The translations under genes and the position numbers were made by a program. Positions 1-10,079 of a stretch of DNA of 64,000 bases are shown in pieces. Position 1 is the first letter of the stretch. Every line of letters starts with the position of its first letter. The stretch is from Excoecaria cochinchinensis (taxonomy: Eukaryota > Streptophyta > Magnoliopsida > Malpighiales > Euphorbiaceae), in contig CANTUQ010000112.1 of NCBI GenBank assembly GCA_947683425.1, positions 13,345,501-13,409,500 of the forward strand, given 5' to 3'. The notes beneath the pieces are model-generated. The model searched no databases and was not told where the DNA came from. It saw only the letters and a program-made list of their open reading frames with translations.

Positions 1-1522
1 TTTATTTTTCCTCCATGGTTCCCACCAAATCCAACCCTCCCAAATAATTTCTAGACTCTCTTTTCAATGATAGTTGTCTCTAAAGTTCATTCGAAGTGAA
101 ATAAGTGGGAAAAAGTAAGAGGAAAAGGTTATGTCCCAAAATTGAGGTAAGTGAAATTGAGGTTTTTAATTTTCTTTAATGGTTAAAATAGTATATTTAA
201 GATTGTAGAGTATGAAAATGATGTTATATTGAATTAAGAGGAAAAGAAAATGATGGTTCTATACTACTTCATATTCGGCCACTTTAGGGTTTTAATGAAG
301 AGAAATGTGTCTCATGGAGCAAAGGCAAGGAAAGGATGTTTAAGAGGTCAATATTAAGAATATAAGGTTGGTGGATACGATATCCTCCTTTTCCATTGAA
401 AAAAATATGATTTTAGGTTATGTTTATATTGTATGTATGTGATTTATGCATATTTAATTGAAATAAATTAGATAAACATGTTTAGAAAGGTTAAAAATGA
501 GATTTTGAATGATTAAAATAAGAAGAAATAAATTATATACTAAGAACATCATGTAGGCCGAATGGTATACCTTGGTATACAAAGGTATACTTTGGTGAAT
601 AATGCAAATAAATGGTATATTTGTGACAATTGACATGTAATCTAACTAATTTAGTGATTAGAGGAAAGAAAAATACAGTTAATGGTAAATTGATGTAATG
701 GCCGAATTGTTATGTTAAAATTCTTAAGGTATAATTTGATGTTTAAGGCATAATGACTATGCATTCATGAAGAATATTAAGGTATATTTTGAATGTTAAT
801 ACTAATTAAGTGTATATTTATGTTAATTATCTTGAAATGAAGTTAATTGAATGATAAAAGAAACAAAAATAAATTAAAAAGTGAAATGTGTACCATGGCC
901 GAATGGGTATGTATGAAATAAAATGATATAATTGTTTTGTTTAATGAAATAAATGTCATAATGTGAATGTATAATTAATTTGGAGTGTTTATTAATTTAT
1001 TGAGAATTTATGGATTATTATTGAACATTTTATATGTTGGTAATACATTATGCATGACATGGAATTAATGGTAAATGTTATATTAATATGAGGTAATGAC
1101 ATAAATGGAGCTAGAATTTAATAATAAATGAATTAGAAATGGAAAATGATGGAAAAGATTTTGTATGGTGGATGATGAGTTATGGCTAAATTTGATATAT
1201 GCATAAAATGACAATTGTATAATAATTATGGTTATGAACAAAATGAATTAATGAAAATAACAAGCACTGTGATTGCCCTTGGTGTTCTGGTAGTGAATCT
1301 AGCTTAGGATATAGTTTGCTAGCCATAGCGGCACCCTCACCGCGATAGCAAGTCATGACTACTTACATCGGTAGGTCAATGATGATCTACTGTACTGATA
1401 CTATCACCGCTACTGTTACTGTTCACTGCTCCTGAAATTACTATACTATACACTGTATACTAAAGTGGGCCTGCAGGGTCCACATCCCGTGTATCTGGTC
1501 CAGAGATTTCTACCAAATTTAT
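1..1522 (+). repeat. Left part of a degenerate gypsy-type LTR
   Basis: This is AT-rich DNA with no coding potential. It appears to be the left arm of a long, old LTR whose other arm is 2965-5680. A consensus splice donor, GAGGTAAGTG, lies at about 145-151, in the position where the intact LTRs of this window carry GGTAAGT. A GC-richer stretch (about 1260-1510) contains gcggcaccctcaccgcgatag and a phrase on 'gggcctgcagggtccacatcccgtgtatc', similar in character to the mid-LTR segments near 7870 and 11890. The LTR's own start lies before the window. The assignment rests on this shared plan and not on an alignment. Confidence 0.45.
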
Positions 1523-2005
1523 TGTTGGATTTTAAACGAAATAATGCAAATTATCGCGTAGCAAAAATCAATAAAACCCAAATAAGATCCATGCAATCCA
1601 ATTGATTCAAAAGGAGGGACAAAATTACCGACCTGTTAAGTATGTTGAAACACGAACTAACACCTTAGTTCGATTGGATTATAGGCGCTGCTCCAATTAC
1701 GAACGTCCTCTACCAATATCCACACGCACGAATGAACGAACAGAGGAATGCAGGGGTGCTAGCTCCCTTCACGTGCAACTGGATTTTTGTAAGGTTTTCT
1801 CTGTGGTTTCTTTCTCAAAGAAATGTGGCAGCTAGGGTTTCTCAAATGGCGGCTACTCTTAAAATGAAGTTAGATTTAATGAAAAAATATATCTCCATAT
1901 ATATATATAGCCACCCAAACCCTAATCGGTAGAGTGAAAATTTTGGGATTTTATTTCTTTTTTATCTATTTATTTCTTATTCAAATAATAAGAAATATCA
2001 TAAAG

Positions 2006-2048
<43 letters not shown>

Positions 2049-2964
2049 TAATTTCAAATTAAATATCTGTCATACCCAAATTAAATCCAGTTTGTTCATT
2101 ACATTCTTGGTGTGTGACCCAATAGGTTCATATTAAGTTGGCAATGGGCCCAATCCCATTGTAGGCCTATAAGTCATAAGTGGCCTCTAGTAAGACATTA
2201 TGACTACCCAAATAATATGAATATCATTAATTCGATTTTAACCTAACAAGAACACATGTTATTATCTTTTTATCACATGATATCTTATTTGAACATAAGT
2301 CATGATGCATGTCAAACTTATATTGCTCAAATATATAATTTTTCGATCACTAAGTAGACTGATAAATTCAAATGACAATGATCACACTATCAATTCATTT
2401 GAGCATGGCCATGCATTTCACAGTCCTACTTATCGAGGGGCCCAATAGATATCTCTCTCATAGGAGAGGGACAAATTCCATCTTGATTATTCATTTTTCT
2501 CTGCATAATTCACACTATGCCTAATCATAATCTTTGTAATTATCTGATTAAAGATAACATTTGATTATGTCAAAATACAATGTTCCTCATGTAGGAATCT
2601 GTGAAAATCTCAGGTCTAATTCAATAACATAACTATTATGAGATCACTTATGACACTATCCCATGTAGTGATCTCATAGTGAGTCTATCCAGTACCTTGT
2701 TCTCTAACAAGTAACTATAGATTTGATTTATATCATCATATACAATCATCTCATGATTATCGATTAAATCTATACTAGTCTTAATTTATCTTTATTCCCT
2801 TTAGTGACAAATGACTAGGGATGACAAGAATAAAATGGTTATTCATAAACATTACAACAACGTGACATGCCAATAATATTAATGTAAAGAAAACCATTAT
2901 ATAAATGAAAATATAATTATTACATCAAGGTCCAAATATTTGGCCTAGGGCATAACCATTAACA
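1523..2964 (-). mobile_element. Solo Ty1/copia-type LTR with perfect TSD
   Basis: The segment begins TGTT and ends AACA, and it is flanked by identical 5-bp direct repeats TTTAT (1518-1522 and 2965-2969), which is the signature of a solo LTR. Read on the minus strand it starts TGTTAATGGTTATGCCCTAGG, a start common to plant copia LTRs. It contains no gag, pol, primer binding site or polypurine tract, so it is best explained by recombination between the two LTRs of one element. It includes an (AT)n tract at 2007-2045. Short ORFs inside it are chance frames. Its insertion splits the older LTR at 1-5680. Confidence 0.85.
2007..2045. repeat. (TA)n microsatellite
   Basis: A pure TA dinucleotide run of about 39 bp inside the solo copia LTR. 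Confidence 0.9.
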
Positions 2965-5680
2965 TTTATATTAGGGCCAAATTAATGAAATTAAAATGAG
3001 TAAATAAACTCTAATAAAGGAAAATGGAGTGAAAAGGACTAAAATGTAAAAATATTAAAGTAATAAGGGTAAAATGGTAATTATGTAGAAGATTAAATTA
3101 GAAGGGTAAATACGAAGTTATATGTGACTAAATGTTAAACTATGTAAAATGATAATAAATTAAGGATTAAAAAGGTAATTTCACATAAAAATGATAATTA
3201 GGGATTAAATGGAAGTTAACATGGTAAGTAATGAATTTAGTACAAAAAATAAATAAGAAATGACATTAATGGCACATTTGTAAATATAGTGAAAAATAAA
3301 GGGTAAGATTGTAATTTAGATGAAATTAAAAGGACTTAAGTGTAATTTAGTATAAAAATAATGTTATAAGGTTTAAATGGTAATGAGAAATGTCATCATA
3401 GTGTTAAAGAATTATTGAAAATGATTAAGGAAAACACTGATATAAAACTAAGCACGTATAGTTAAGTGAAAGGAAGGAATCAAGTTTACTTAGATAGTGA
3501 TAATGGTTAAAATGATACTAGATAATGATAACATTGGAATTCTTAGGAAAATAATGAGTCAGGTAAATTGGACTGGACATTTAAGGTTACATAACCGAAA
3601 GACTGAATATTAAAGATAAAAAGAGTGTGTAAATGAATAACAATTGGAAGATAATATAATGTGGATAATATAGGTAACATAATTATGGGCAAGCTATATA
3701 AAATGTAAAAGTTAATAATGAAATAATGTTAACTGTTATGATGATAAAATTAATAAAATGAGTAATTCAAATATTACTGTTAATAATGGTATTATTAGCC
3801 ACGGTAATAATAAAGTTAATTATAAAACAGTTATTAATAGATATTTAGCCAAACAAAATCAATAGAATTTATGTGTAAAGTTAAGAAAATAATGGTGAAA
3901 ATGTTAAGCTTACAAATTAGTCAGTGTATTTGGTAATAGTATTGACAATTCCAAGGTATAATACGAAATGTAACTGATTGAAATTAAATAGGAAAAACAA
4001 TACAAATTTATTACGTTATAGCACTAATAATGGGACTGTAAAGAAATTGATTAAGTGAAAATTTAGTAATATAAATATAAAAAGTAAAAAGATCAGCATA
4101 ACTTGAGAAGAGTAGAAGAAGTATCAAGGACGTAACGAAAATAATAACGTTAAATCAGTATTGTTATTATTAATAATGATAATTGCTCTGGTAAATGATT
4201 CAGTAACTGATAATGGATCCAATTATAGATTGTACATAAGCAAATAAGTTACAAACAAATGAAGAAAAACTAATGAGTACATTAATAAGATAATTACAAA
4301 GATTGTCAATATAACTAGTCATTAAATTAATGGATTGATCATAATAGTATTATTGTTAAGGTTAACAGTACAGATAATAGTAATACTAATAACTGAAATG
4401 GTAATGTTAAAGTATAGTTACAGAAATGGTACAAAAGACATAATGTTATACGAGAGAAGTAAAGACTTATTAAGACATTAAATTAAGGCATAAAATTAAG
4501 TAAAAGTCTTACGAATTTAATTTTCATATAATGTAAATAAGAAATCGATTTGTGTGTACTTGCATGTAAATAAGATTATGGAAAATGTAGGATATGTATC
4601 CACCACTGGGTATTTTTATGTTTAATGCATAGTATTGTTACTGCACACGGGTTATGAAGATAGAAAATTTTAATGTGGCCGAGGTTTTGGTGACAATAGA
4701 GAAGTGGAGTGAAAGCAGAGATCTGAGGATAAGCATGGCATGTATATGATCGTGATGCACGATATGGTTTATGTTGTATGCAAGTTAAGTGTAAGTTTTT
4801 TTTTTTAACATACTTATGTATTAATTGTTATATTGTTATTGTTTGTTTATGTATATCATCGATACTTAAAAGAGAAAAATTTTTACTGAACTATTTGCTA
4901 TAACATGACCTTGTGGCTTTAATGCTAATGGGATAACTAAAACATTCGATTGTTGTAGATATAGTATAGAGAGTTAAGGATGTTACACAAGGTACCTCTG
5001 CATTTGTACCTTTGGGTACCTCTGTAGTTGTACCTACGGGTATCCTTGTTCAGTACCTTCAGGTACTTCCTATTCTGTACTCCGGTTATTCATTTCCTTA
5101 GGGAAAAGCAAGCAAGCTAATGACTGAATCATGCAAGTTAAATGTTTTGAAAATGTGCTCATGAAAGATAAGTTAGGTAGTTCGGCTTGTACTATAAACG
5201 TACTCGAGAAGAACATATTATTTAAGCTTAAGAGATTTACTTAATGTTATCTGAATATTGTAGTAATGTATTGTACTCTTAAAAGATATGTTAATATGTT
5301 TAAATGGTATTATAATTTTGTATATTTAAATATGTAATTGTGGCATGCATTTGCCTTCAATGTGTGTGTTTTGATAATTATCATGATTGGATGGTCATAC
5401 TATATATGCTTTCCACTAAGCTTTATATTTAATATGAATTTTAATCTATGTAGGAGTAAAATTGGGAGTTACTGAAGGTTCGTCCGTATAACGGCTAGGC
5501 TAACATAAGGACAGGATGGAATTTTATTATTAGAGTTAGGTCAGTCATGGATTATGTGCAAGAAATTGTACTTAATAATTGTATATGTTTGTTAATTATA
5601 GCATCGAATAAGTATAATAATGTTAAGAAAAGAAATGTTATTATTCCAAATTAGAGTGATTCGTGTTTTGTGTGGTAACA
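2965..5680 (+). repeat. Right part of the degenerate gypsy-type LTR
   Basis: AT-rich DNA with no long ORF. Near 4980-5090 there is a run of 'ggtacctctg...ggtacc...ttcaggtacttc' phrases resembling the 'cggtataccttcgggtatac' segment of the intact LTR at 7905-7930. At 5411-5453 the phrase 'ccactaag...ctatgtag' matches the conserved double stem-loop and acceptor region seen intact at 42553-42592, though the stems have decayed. The LTR probably ends with GTAACA at 5680. I could not find its start in the window, so no TSD test is possible. Age is inferred from the degeneration and from the later copia insertion. Confidence 0.45.
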
Positions 5681-6060
5681 CTCTATTACCCCTGACCCAT
5701 GATTTCTTTAAGGATATTCGACTTGCATGCTTTTGTTAACAGCCGCAGGATGTTGAGATCCACATCTTCATCCTATTTGTCAAGAGTTATGCCCCCTGTT
5801 CATCAAGAATGCGCCCTTTTGCCCCCAAGACTCTGCCTTGCATTTTGAATTGCGCACTGTCTATCTGAAGGGAGGTTATCCAGACATTTTCTTTATTAAC
5901 AACCCCTTATAGCTTCAAATAGCGATAGTCATTTATCAAAGGTAGTGTGTCCCTTATGGCTTTTCACACTACCTTTTCTTAATGGAAAATGGTCCCGTTA
6001 GAGATTTTCACATAACTTTGTGCTTACCTTTTGCCTAGAATGGACCTAATCCACTCTAGC
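5681..6060. repeat. Fragment of an older dispersed repeat
   Basis: Non-coding. The part from about 5930 ('tagtcatttat...ttttcacact...ttcttaa.ggaaaatg...gattttcacat') is recognisably the same repeat as 47560-47742. The sequence continues after the inserted element at 12689-12773. It therefore serves as the pre-insertion host for the element at 6061-12683. I do not recognise the family. Confidence 0.55.
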
Positions 6061-6599
6061 TGTAACAACCCAAAATAGGCCTAGTCGGATTTAGTGTGGT
6101 ATGTCGGAATATTTAGAGCATATCAGTAATTTTAGCAAAAAGAAAATTTGGATAATAAGGACTTTATTGCAAAGAAATAATTTAGTTAAGTTAATTGAAG
6201 GAATTATATGGTATACATGTGATGTATGGATGTAGGGTACTTTGTTGTGGGATAATCTAGTAGTATTTGTGTATGGTAACATGGAAGTAAAAGTGATTTC
6301 TTGGAGATTATATGGTGTGAGTCAAGGTTGGTGCCTTGGATATTAGTCAAAGATGAGAGAAAATGGGGCCATTGCTAGAGTGACATGTGTTTGGGTTCTT
6401 GGGAGCATTGAATGAAGATTTGATAAGAGAACAGAGAGGGGAGGAAGAAATGGTAGCTTCCCGTGGAAGCCACTTAATTTTTCCCTCTTCCTTCTCACGT
6501 TCTCTCTCTCACTCTCCCATCTCCATTTTCTGCTCTCTCTTCCTTTGCATGTGGGTATTCCTCAAGCTTTAAGCTAGGGTTTTGGATTTGAAGGTTCTA

Positions 6600-6612
6600 A
6601 AAGGTAAGTGGC
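6600..6612 (+). other. Predicted 5' splice donor inside the LTR
   Basis: AAAAG|GTAAGTGG fits the plant donor consensus. It follows a CT-rich leader and sits about 540 bp into the LTR. The equivalent site is kept in the other LTRs of this window (about 147; 31608; minus strand near 14708 and 19120). The acceptor partner would be at 8337. This is inference from motif and conservation; no transcript data are available. Confidence 0.4.
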
Positions 6613-7226
6613 TGTATTATTTTGGTTTGGGATCTTCTTCTCCATCATCTTCTTCTTCATTTGGATTAGCAATGGTGATATGGTTTTGTTTTGCTTGGGT
6701 TAATTGGGTTTTATTTTGATTTGATTGATGCAAGAAGCTGAAGAAAAGAGAAAGGATAAAGGAAAAGGAAAGTTAGTGGATTGAAGTCAGTGGAAGTTGA
6801 GCTCCATTCCAGGTTTGGGAGTGTTTTACATCATCACTTTGGACCATGTTTTTTAGTCAAAATTTGTTTTTGTTTGTGAGTTTTGGTATATGAAAATGCA
6901 TGAGTATAATTGATTTGTGTATATGATTTGTGATGAGATAGTTACAGTGGTTTGCATGTTGATTTAGAGTGTATATGCAAGAATATATGATGAATTTATG
7001 GGTTTGTGCAACCTTAACATATGTTGTTTTGATTTGTGTAATTGTTGTGTAAGTGAGTTATGTTGTTATAAGCATTATAAGTGTAGCATGGATATGAGTT
7101 CATTATGGTATATGCTAAGTATATGATTAAAGGAATCAATGATTATGTATGATTATTTAGGGTTGTGATGGTTTGGGAAGGCTAGAATATATGTTTGGGT
7201 GTTGTGGAATTGGAATTTAACATAGG

Positions 7227-7481
7227 TCACGGTGACAGCCAGTTTTGTTGCCACCGTGAGGTATGTTAGGAATGCAGTCTGCCCGCGTGTAGTTGGTATG
7301 TCACGGTGACAACCACTTTGATTGCCACTGTGAGGTACCCAGTTTTGCTTTCTGTTTTTGAGTTCCGAGGTATGTCACGGTGACAACCACTTTGATTGCC
7401 ACCGTGAGGTACCTCAGACTTGCATTCTGTTTTGTTTGTTATGCATGTCACGGTCACAACCATTTGGTTGCCACCGTGAGG
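7227..7481 (+). repeat. Four-copy hairpin tandem repeat, 74-bp period
   Basis: Units begin with TCACGGTG at 7227, 7301, 7375 and 7448, and each closes about 26 bp later with CACCGTGA, its reverse complement. The stems extend further through CAA/TTG pairs, giving 34-bp hairpins separated by about 40 bp of AT-rich linker. One arm is imperfect in unit 2 (CACTGTGA) and unit 4 reads TCACGGTC. The same array is present in the 3' LTR. Confidence 0.9.
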
Positions 7482-8297
7482 TATCTTCAACATGTAATTT
7501 TTCTCCTTTTTACATTCCCAAATGTTAATTATGAGGATGGTTGGCTTTCATCATAGGTTTAACATATCTAAATAGGTTTTCATAGCATGATAAATGGTAT
7601 ATGTATACTAGTTATTCATTTGAGAGTTGTATGTTGATTATACCTGTAAATGATTTACATGACTTTACTTATGATCTATGTACATGTGTGGTTAAGTTAC
7701 ATGAATACTTTGGTAGTTTATACCTCTATATAGAAAGGAGTTATATATATGTATTTATTGTAGTATAAATGCAATTTGAGCCTGGTAGTCATAGTTAGTG
7801 GATAGATAAGAGCTTATCTAGGGTCAGAGTGTGAGTGCAGCTGCTATATGTTATTTGCTACATTCGGGCCCCGTTTGGGTCATATAAGATGTATGAGGCC
7901 TCGGTCTCCGGTATACCTTCGGGTATACATGATTATAAAATGTTTTGAGACTCGTGTCTCCATATGCTTGGGATACTGTGTCCTATCAGTATCATTAGTA
8001 CCCGTATCCACTAGTTAGCGAGTAATTCGGCTATTACTTGAAGTTATTATACGAGCTTAATTTATGCAGCGGTTATTTATATGAAATGGATATGTGTTAC
8101 ATGTATACGTATATGCGTTATTACGTGATGAGATGTAATACTGGTATTCGAATATGAATGGTTATTCTTCCAATATACTTGAGTATGATGAACAATTGTT
8201 ATATGTATAAGTAGTATATGTTTTTATGATTTGTTATTATTAAGTTTATATATATGTTATTGCGATTATATGTACATGCATGTGTTGTTCCTCCCCA

Positions 8298-8343
8298 CTA
8301 AGCGTTATCGCTTAGCACAAACTCTTTTCCCGTGTAGGTGGCA
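8298..8343 (+). other. Conserved LTR stem-loop and acceptor block
   Basis: CTAAGCG-TTAT-CGCTTAG forms a perfect 7-bp stem. A second stem seen elsewhere (CACGGG/CCCGTG) is decayed here to CACAAA/CCCGTG. It is followed by TAGGTGGCAG, a possible 3' splice site. Equivalents lie at 12317-12362, 42553-42592 and, on the minus strand, 17021-17056. Confidence 0.55.
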
Positions 8344-8668
8344 GGTTCTTATTGGGAGTCGGACATCTGCAGGTCGGCCACTAGAAGTCTAGAATTGGAG
8401 TTTTTGTCTTCCGCTGTATTTTTTTTGTATATGGAGTATGATTTCTGAAATGTAATTTTTGTAAAGGATTATTTTGTATATGTATTTATTTACAAATCCC
8501 TTTTTGGAAAATGATATGATAATATTATTATATGTATATGGATTTGGTATATTTTGATTAAATGTACTTGTTTTCTTAACATGTCTTGAGTATATGTATG
8601 CGTTTATGTGAGTTGCGCGTGTGGCGCCCCGGCATCCTTCCAACGGGGGTAACGGGGGTTACATTTAG

Positions 8669-8680
8669 TGGTATCAGAGC
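8669..8680 (+). other. Primer binding site, initiator tRNA-Met type
   Basis: TGGTATCAGAGC starts 5 bases after the 5' LTR end. It is the standard plant retrotransposon PBS complementary to the 3' end of initiator tRNA-Met. Confidence 0.92.
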
Positions 8681-8790
8681 GCCGGTTTATTCGGTTCTGG
8701 TCCTATATGATTGGTTGAGTATAGAGTCTTTACATGAGAGTCTGTCTAGAGTTGTGGCCTAATGCAGATGTTGTTTTGTTTAGTGTCTAG

Positions 8791-9987
8791 ATGGTGTCGG
8801 ATCCAAGTGAGTATATAGGCGACACGGGGGAAAGTGTAAATCCGGTTGGGAGTAATCCAGTCGGCCAAGATAGGCCTGCACGTGAGCGTGCACCAGTAGA
8901 AGGTCAGGGTTTCGATCCGACTTTGGTACAAGGTTTGCTACAAGTGGTAGACAGATTGACTGCTCCTAAGGCTCCTTCTGAGCTTATAAGGAAAAGGGGA
9001 GTAGAAGAATTTCATGGAACCTCTTTGGATGAGTCGGATGTGGCAGAATTTTGGTTGAAGAGAATGGATCGGATTCTACAAGAGATAGCTTGCCCTCCGC
9101 AACAACGAGTTACTTATGCTATATCGCTATTGCAGGGATCAGCATATGATTGGTGGAACCTTGTGCTCCTCATTCCCCAGAGACCACCTGAATTGATATG
9201 GGAATTCTTCGTGAAAGAGTTTGAGCGGAAATATGTGACCAAGGCTTATCGGGAAGCAAAATGGAATGAATTCATCAATTTGAAATAGAGGAACCTATCG
9301 GTCAGCGAGTACGAGAAAGAGTTTAGTCGATTGACCAAGTATGTGCCCCAACCGCTGTTGACGGAAGACTTTAAGTGCCAGCATTTTCAAGGAGGATTAA
9401 GGGAAGTCATTAGAGGTCCATTGTCAGCAATGGCAGTTATGCATCCAGTTGGCTACTATCAGTTAGTAGCTGCAGCAATTAAATTGGAAGAATCAGAATT
9501 GTCAAAGCAAAGAATAGAGCAGAAGAAAAGAGCATTTGATGGTGGAGCTGCTAGTAATAAGAAGTCTAAAGGTGCTCCGATTGACTAAGAAACTAAAGGG
9601 ACTACCCAAATGCCTTCTAAAGCAGGAAGTGTAGCACCGCCCACGAGTAGAGGAAATAGAGCACCAGAGTGTGAACATTTCCGAAGACACCATTTGGGTA
9701 CTTGCTGCAAGATCACGGGTGCATGCTTTAAGTGTGGAAGCATGGAGCATCGGTTTGCTATATGCCCCGATCGATAAGAGAATAAGAGCCAACAAGAAAG
9801 CAAAGTAGATGGAGGTAAATCGAATGCAACTAGAGGCAACCGAGATCGAGGTAGAGCTCCTCAGGAGCCATTGAAAATCGTGTATCGGCCAAGGACTACG
9901 GGAGAGTATGCTCTAGCTAGAGTATATGCAATGATCAGAGAGAATACTCCAGAGGCTGCAGGACCTTCTGGTAAGTTGTGCTATTAG
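8791..9987 (+). pseudogene. gag: Gag of the gag-only element, three premature stops
   Basis: One continuous frame of about 398 codons runs from ATG 8791 to TAG 9985-9987. It is broken at 9286-9288 (TAG), 9586-9588 (TAA) and 9775-9777 (TAA), with no frameshift. The middle carries a Ty3/gypsy retrotransposon gag core ('ELIWEFFVKEFERKYV', then 'SVSEYEKEFSRLTKYVP'). After the second stop comes a chromovirus-like zinc region: CEHFRRHHLGTC, then a CX2CX4HX4C knuckle (CFKCGSMEHRFAIC). Gag would package the element RNA into cytoplasmic particles. The first two stops sit where CAG/CAA (Gln) would be natural, as expected from C-to-T changes. There is no pol downstream; the frame ends about 80 bp before the polypurine tract. 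As it stands it cannot make full-length Gag. Confidence 0.85.
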
Positions 9988-10065
9988 CTTTTGTCAAGTT
10001 CGATTTTGAGTTTTGGGTTGTTGGATATAAGTGGTTAGCGGGGAAATTTCGAGGATGAAATTTCT

Positions 10066-10079
10066 TAAGGGGGAGTGAT
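10066..10079 (+). other. Polypurine tract
   Basis: Purine-rich AAGGGGGAGTGAT lies directly upstream of the 3' LTR start (TGTAATAACCC at 10080). This is the expected primer site for plus-strand synthesis. Confidence 0.85.

Larger units (their letters stand above)
6061..8663 (+). repeat. 5' LTR of the gag-only element
   Basis: 2603 bp, TGTAACAACCC to GGGGGTTACA. In order it holds a pyrimidine-rich leader (about 6475-6545), a consensus splice donor AAG|GTAAGTG (GT at 6604-6605), four hairpin units at a 74-bp period (7227-7481), a 'cggtataccttcgggtatac' segment near 7910, a stem-loop at 8298-8315, and a splice-acceptor-like TTTTCCCGTGTAG ending at 8337. Short minus-strand frames in the hairpin array are repeat artefacts. 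Confidence 0.9.

Noticed and set aside
7266..7493. Minus-strand ORF with repeated 'HGGNQ' blocks (also 11285-11551)
   Set aside because: It is the 74-bp hairpin array read as protein. It exists in both LTRs, and the frame shifts between units.
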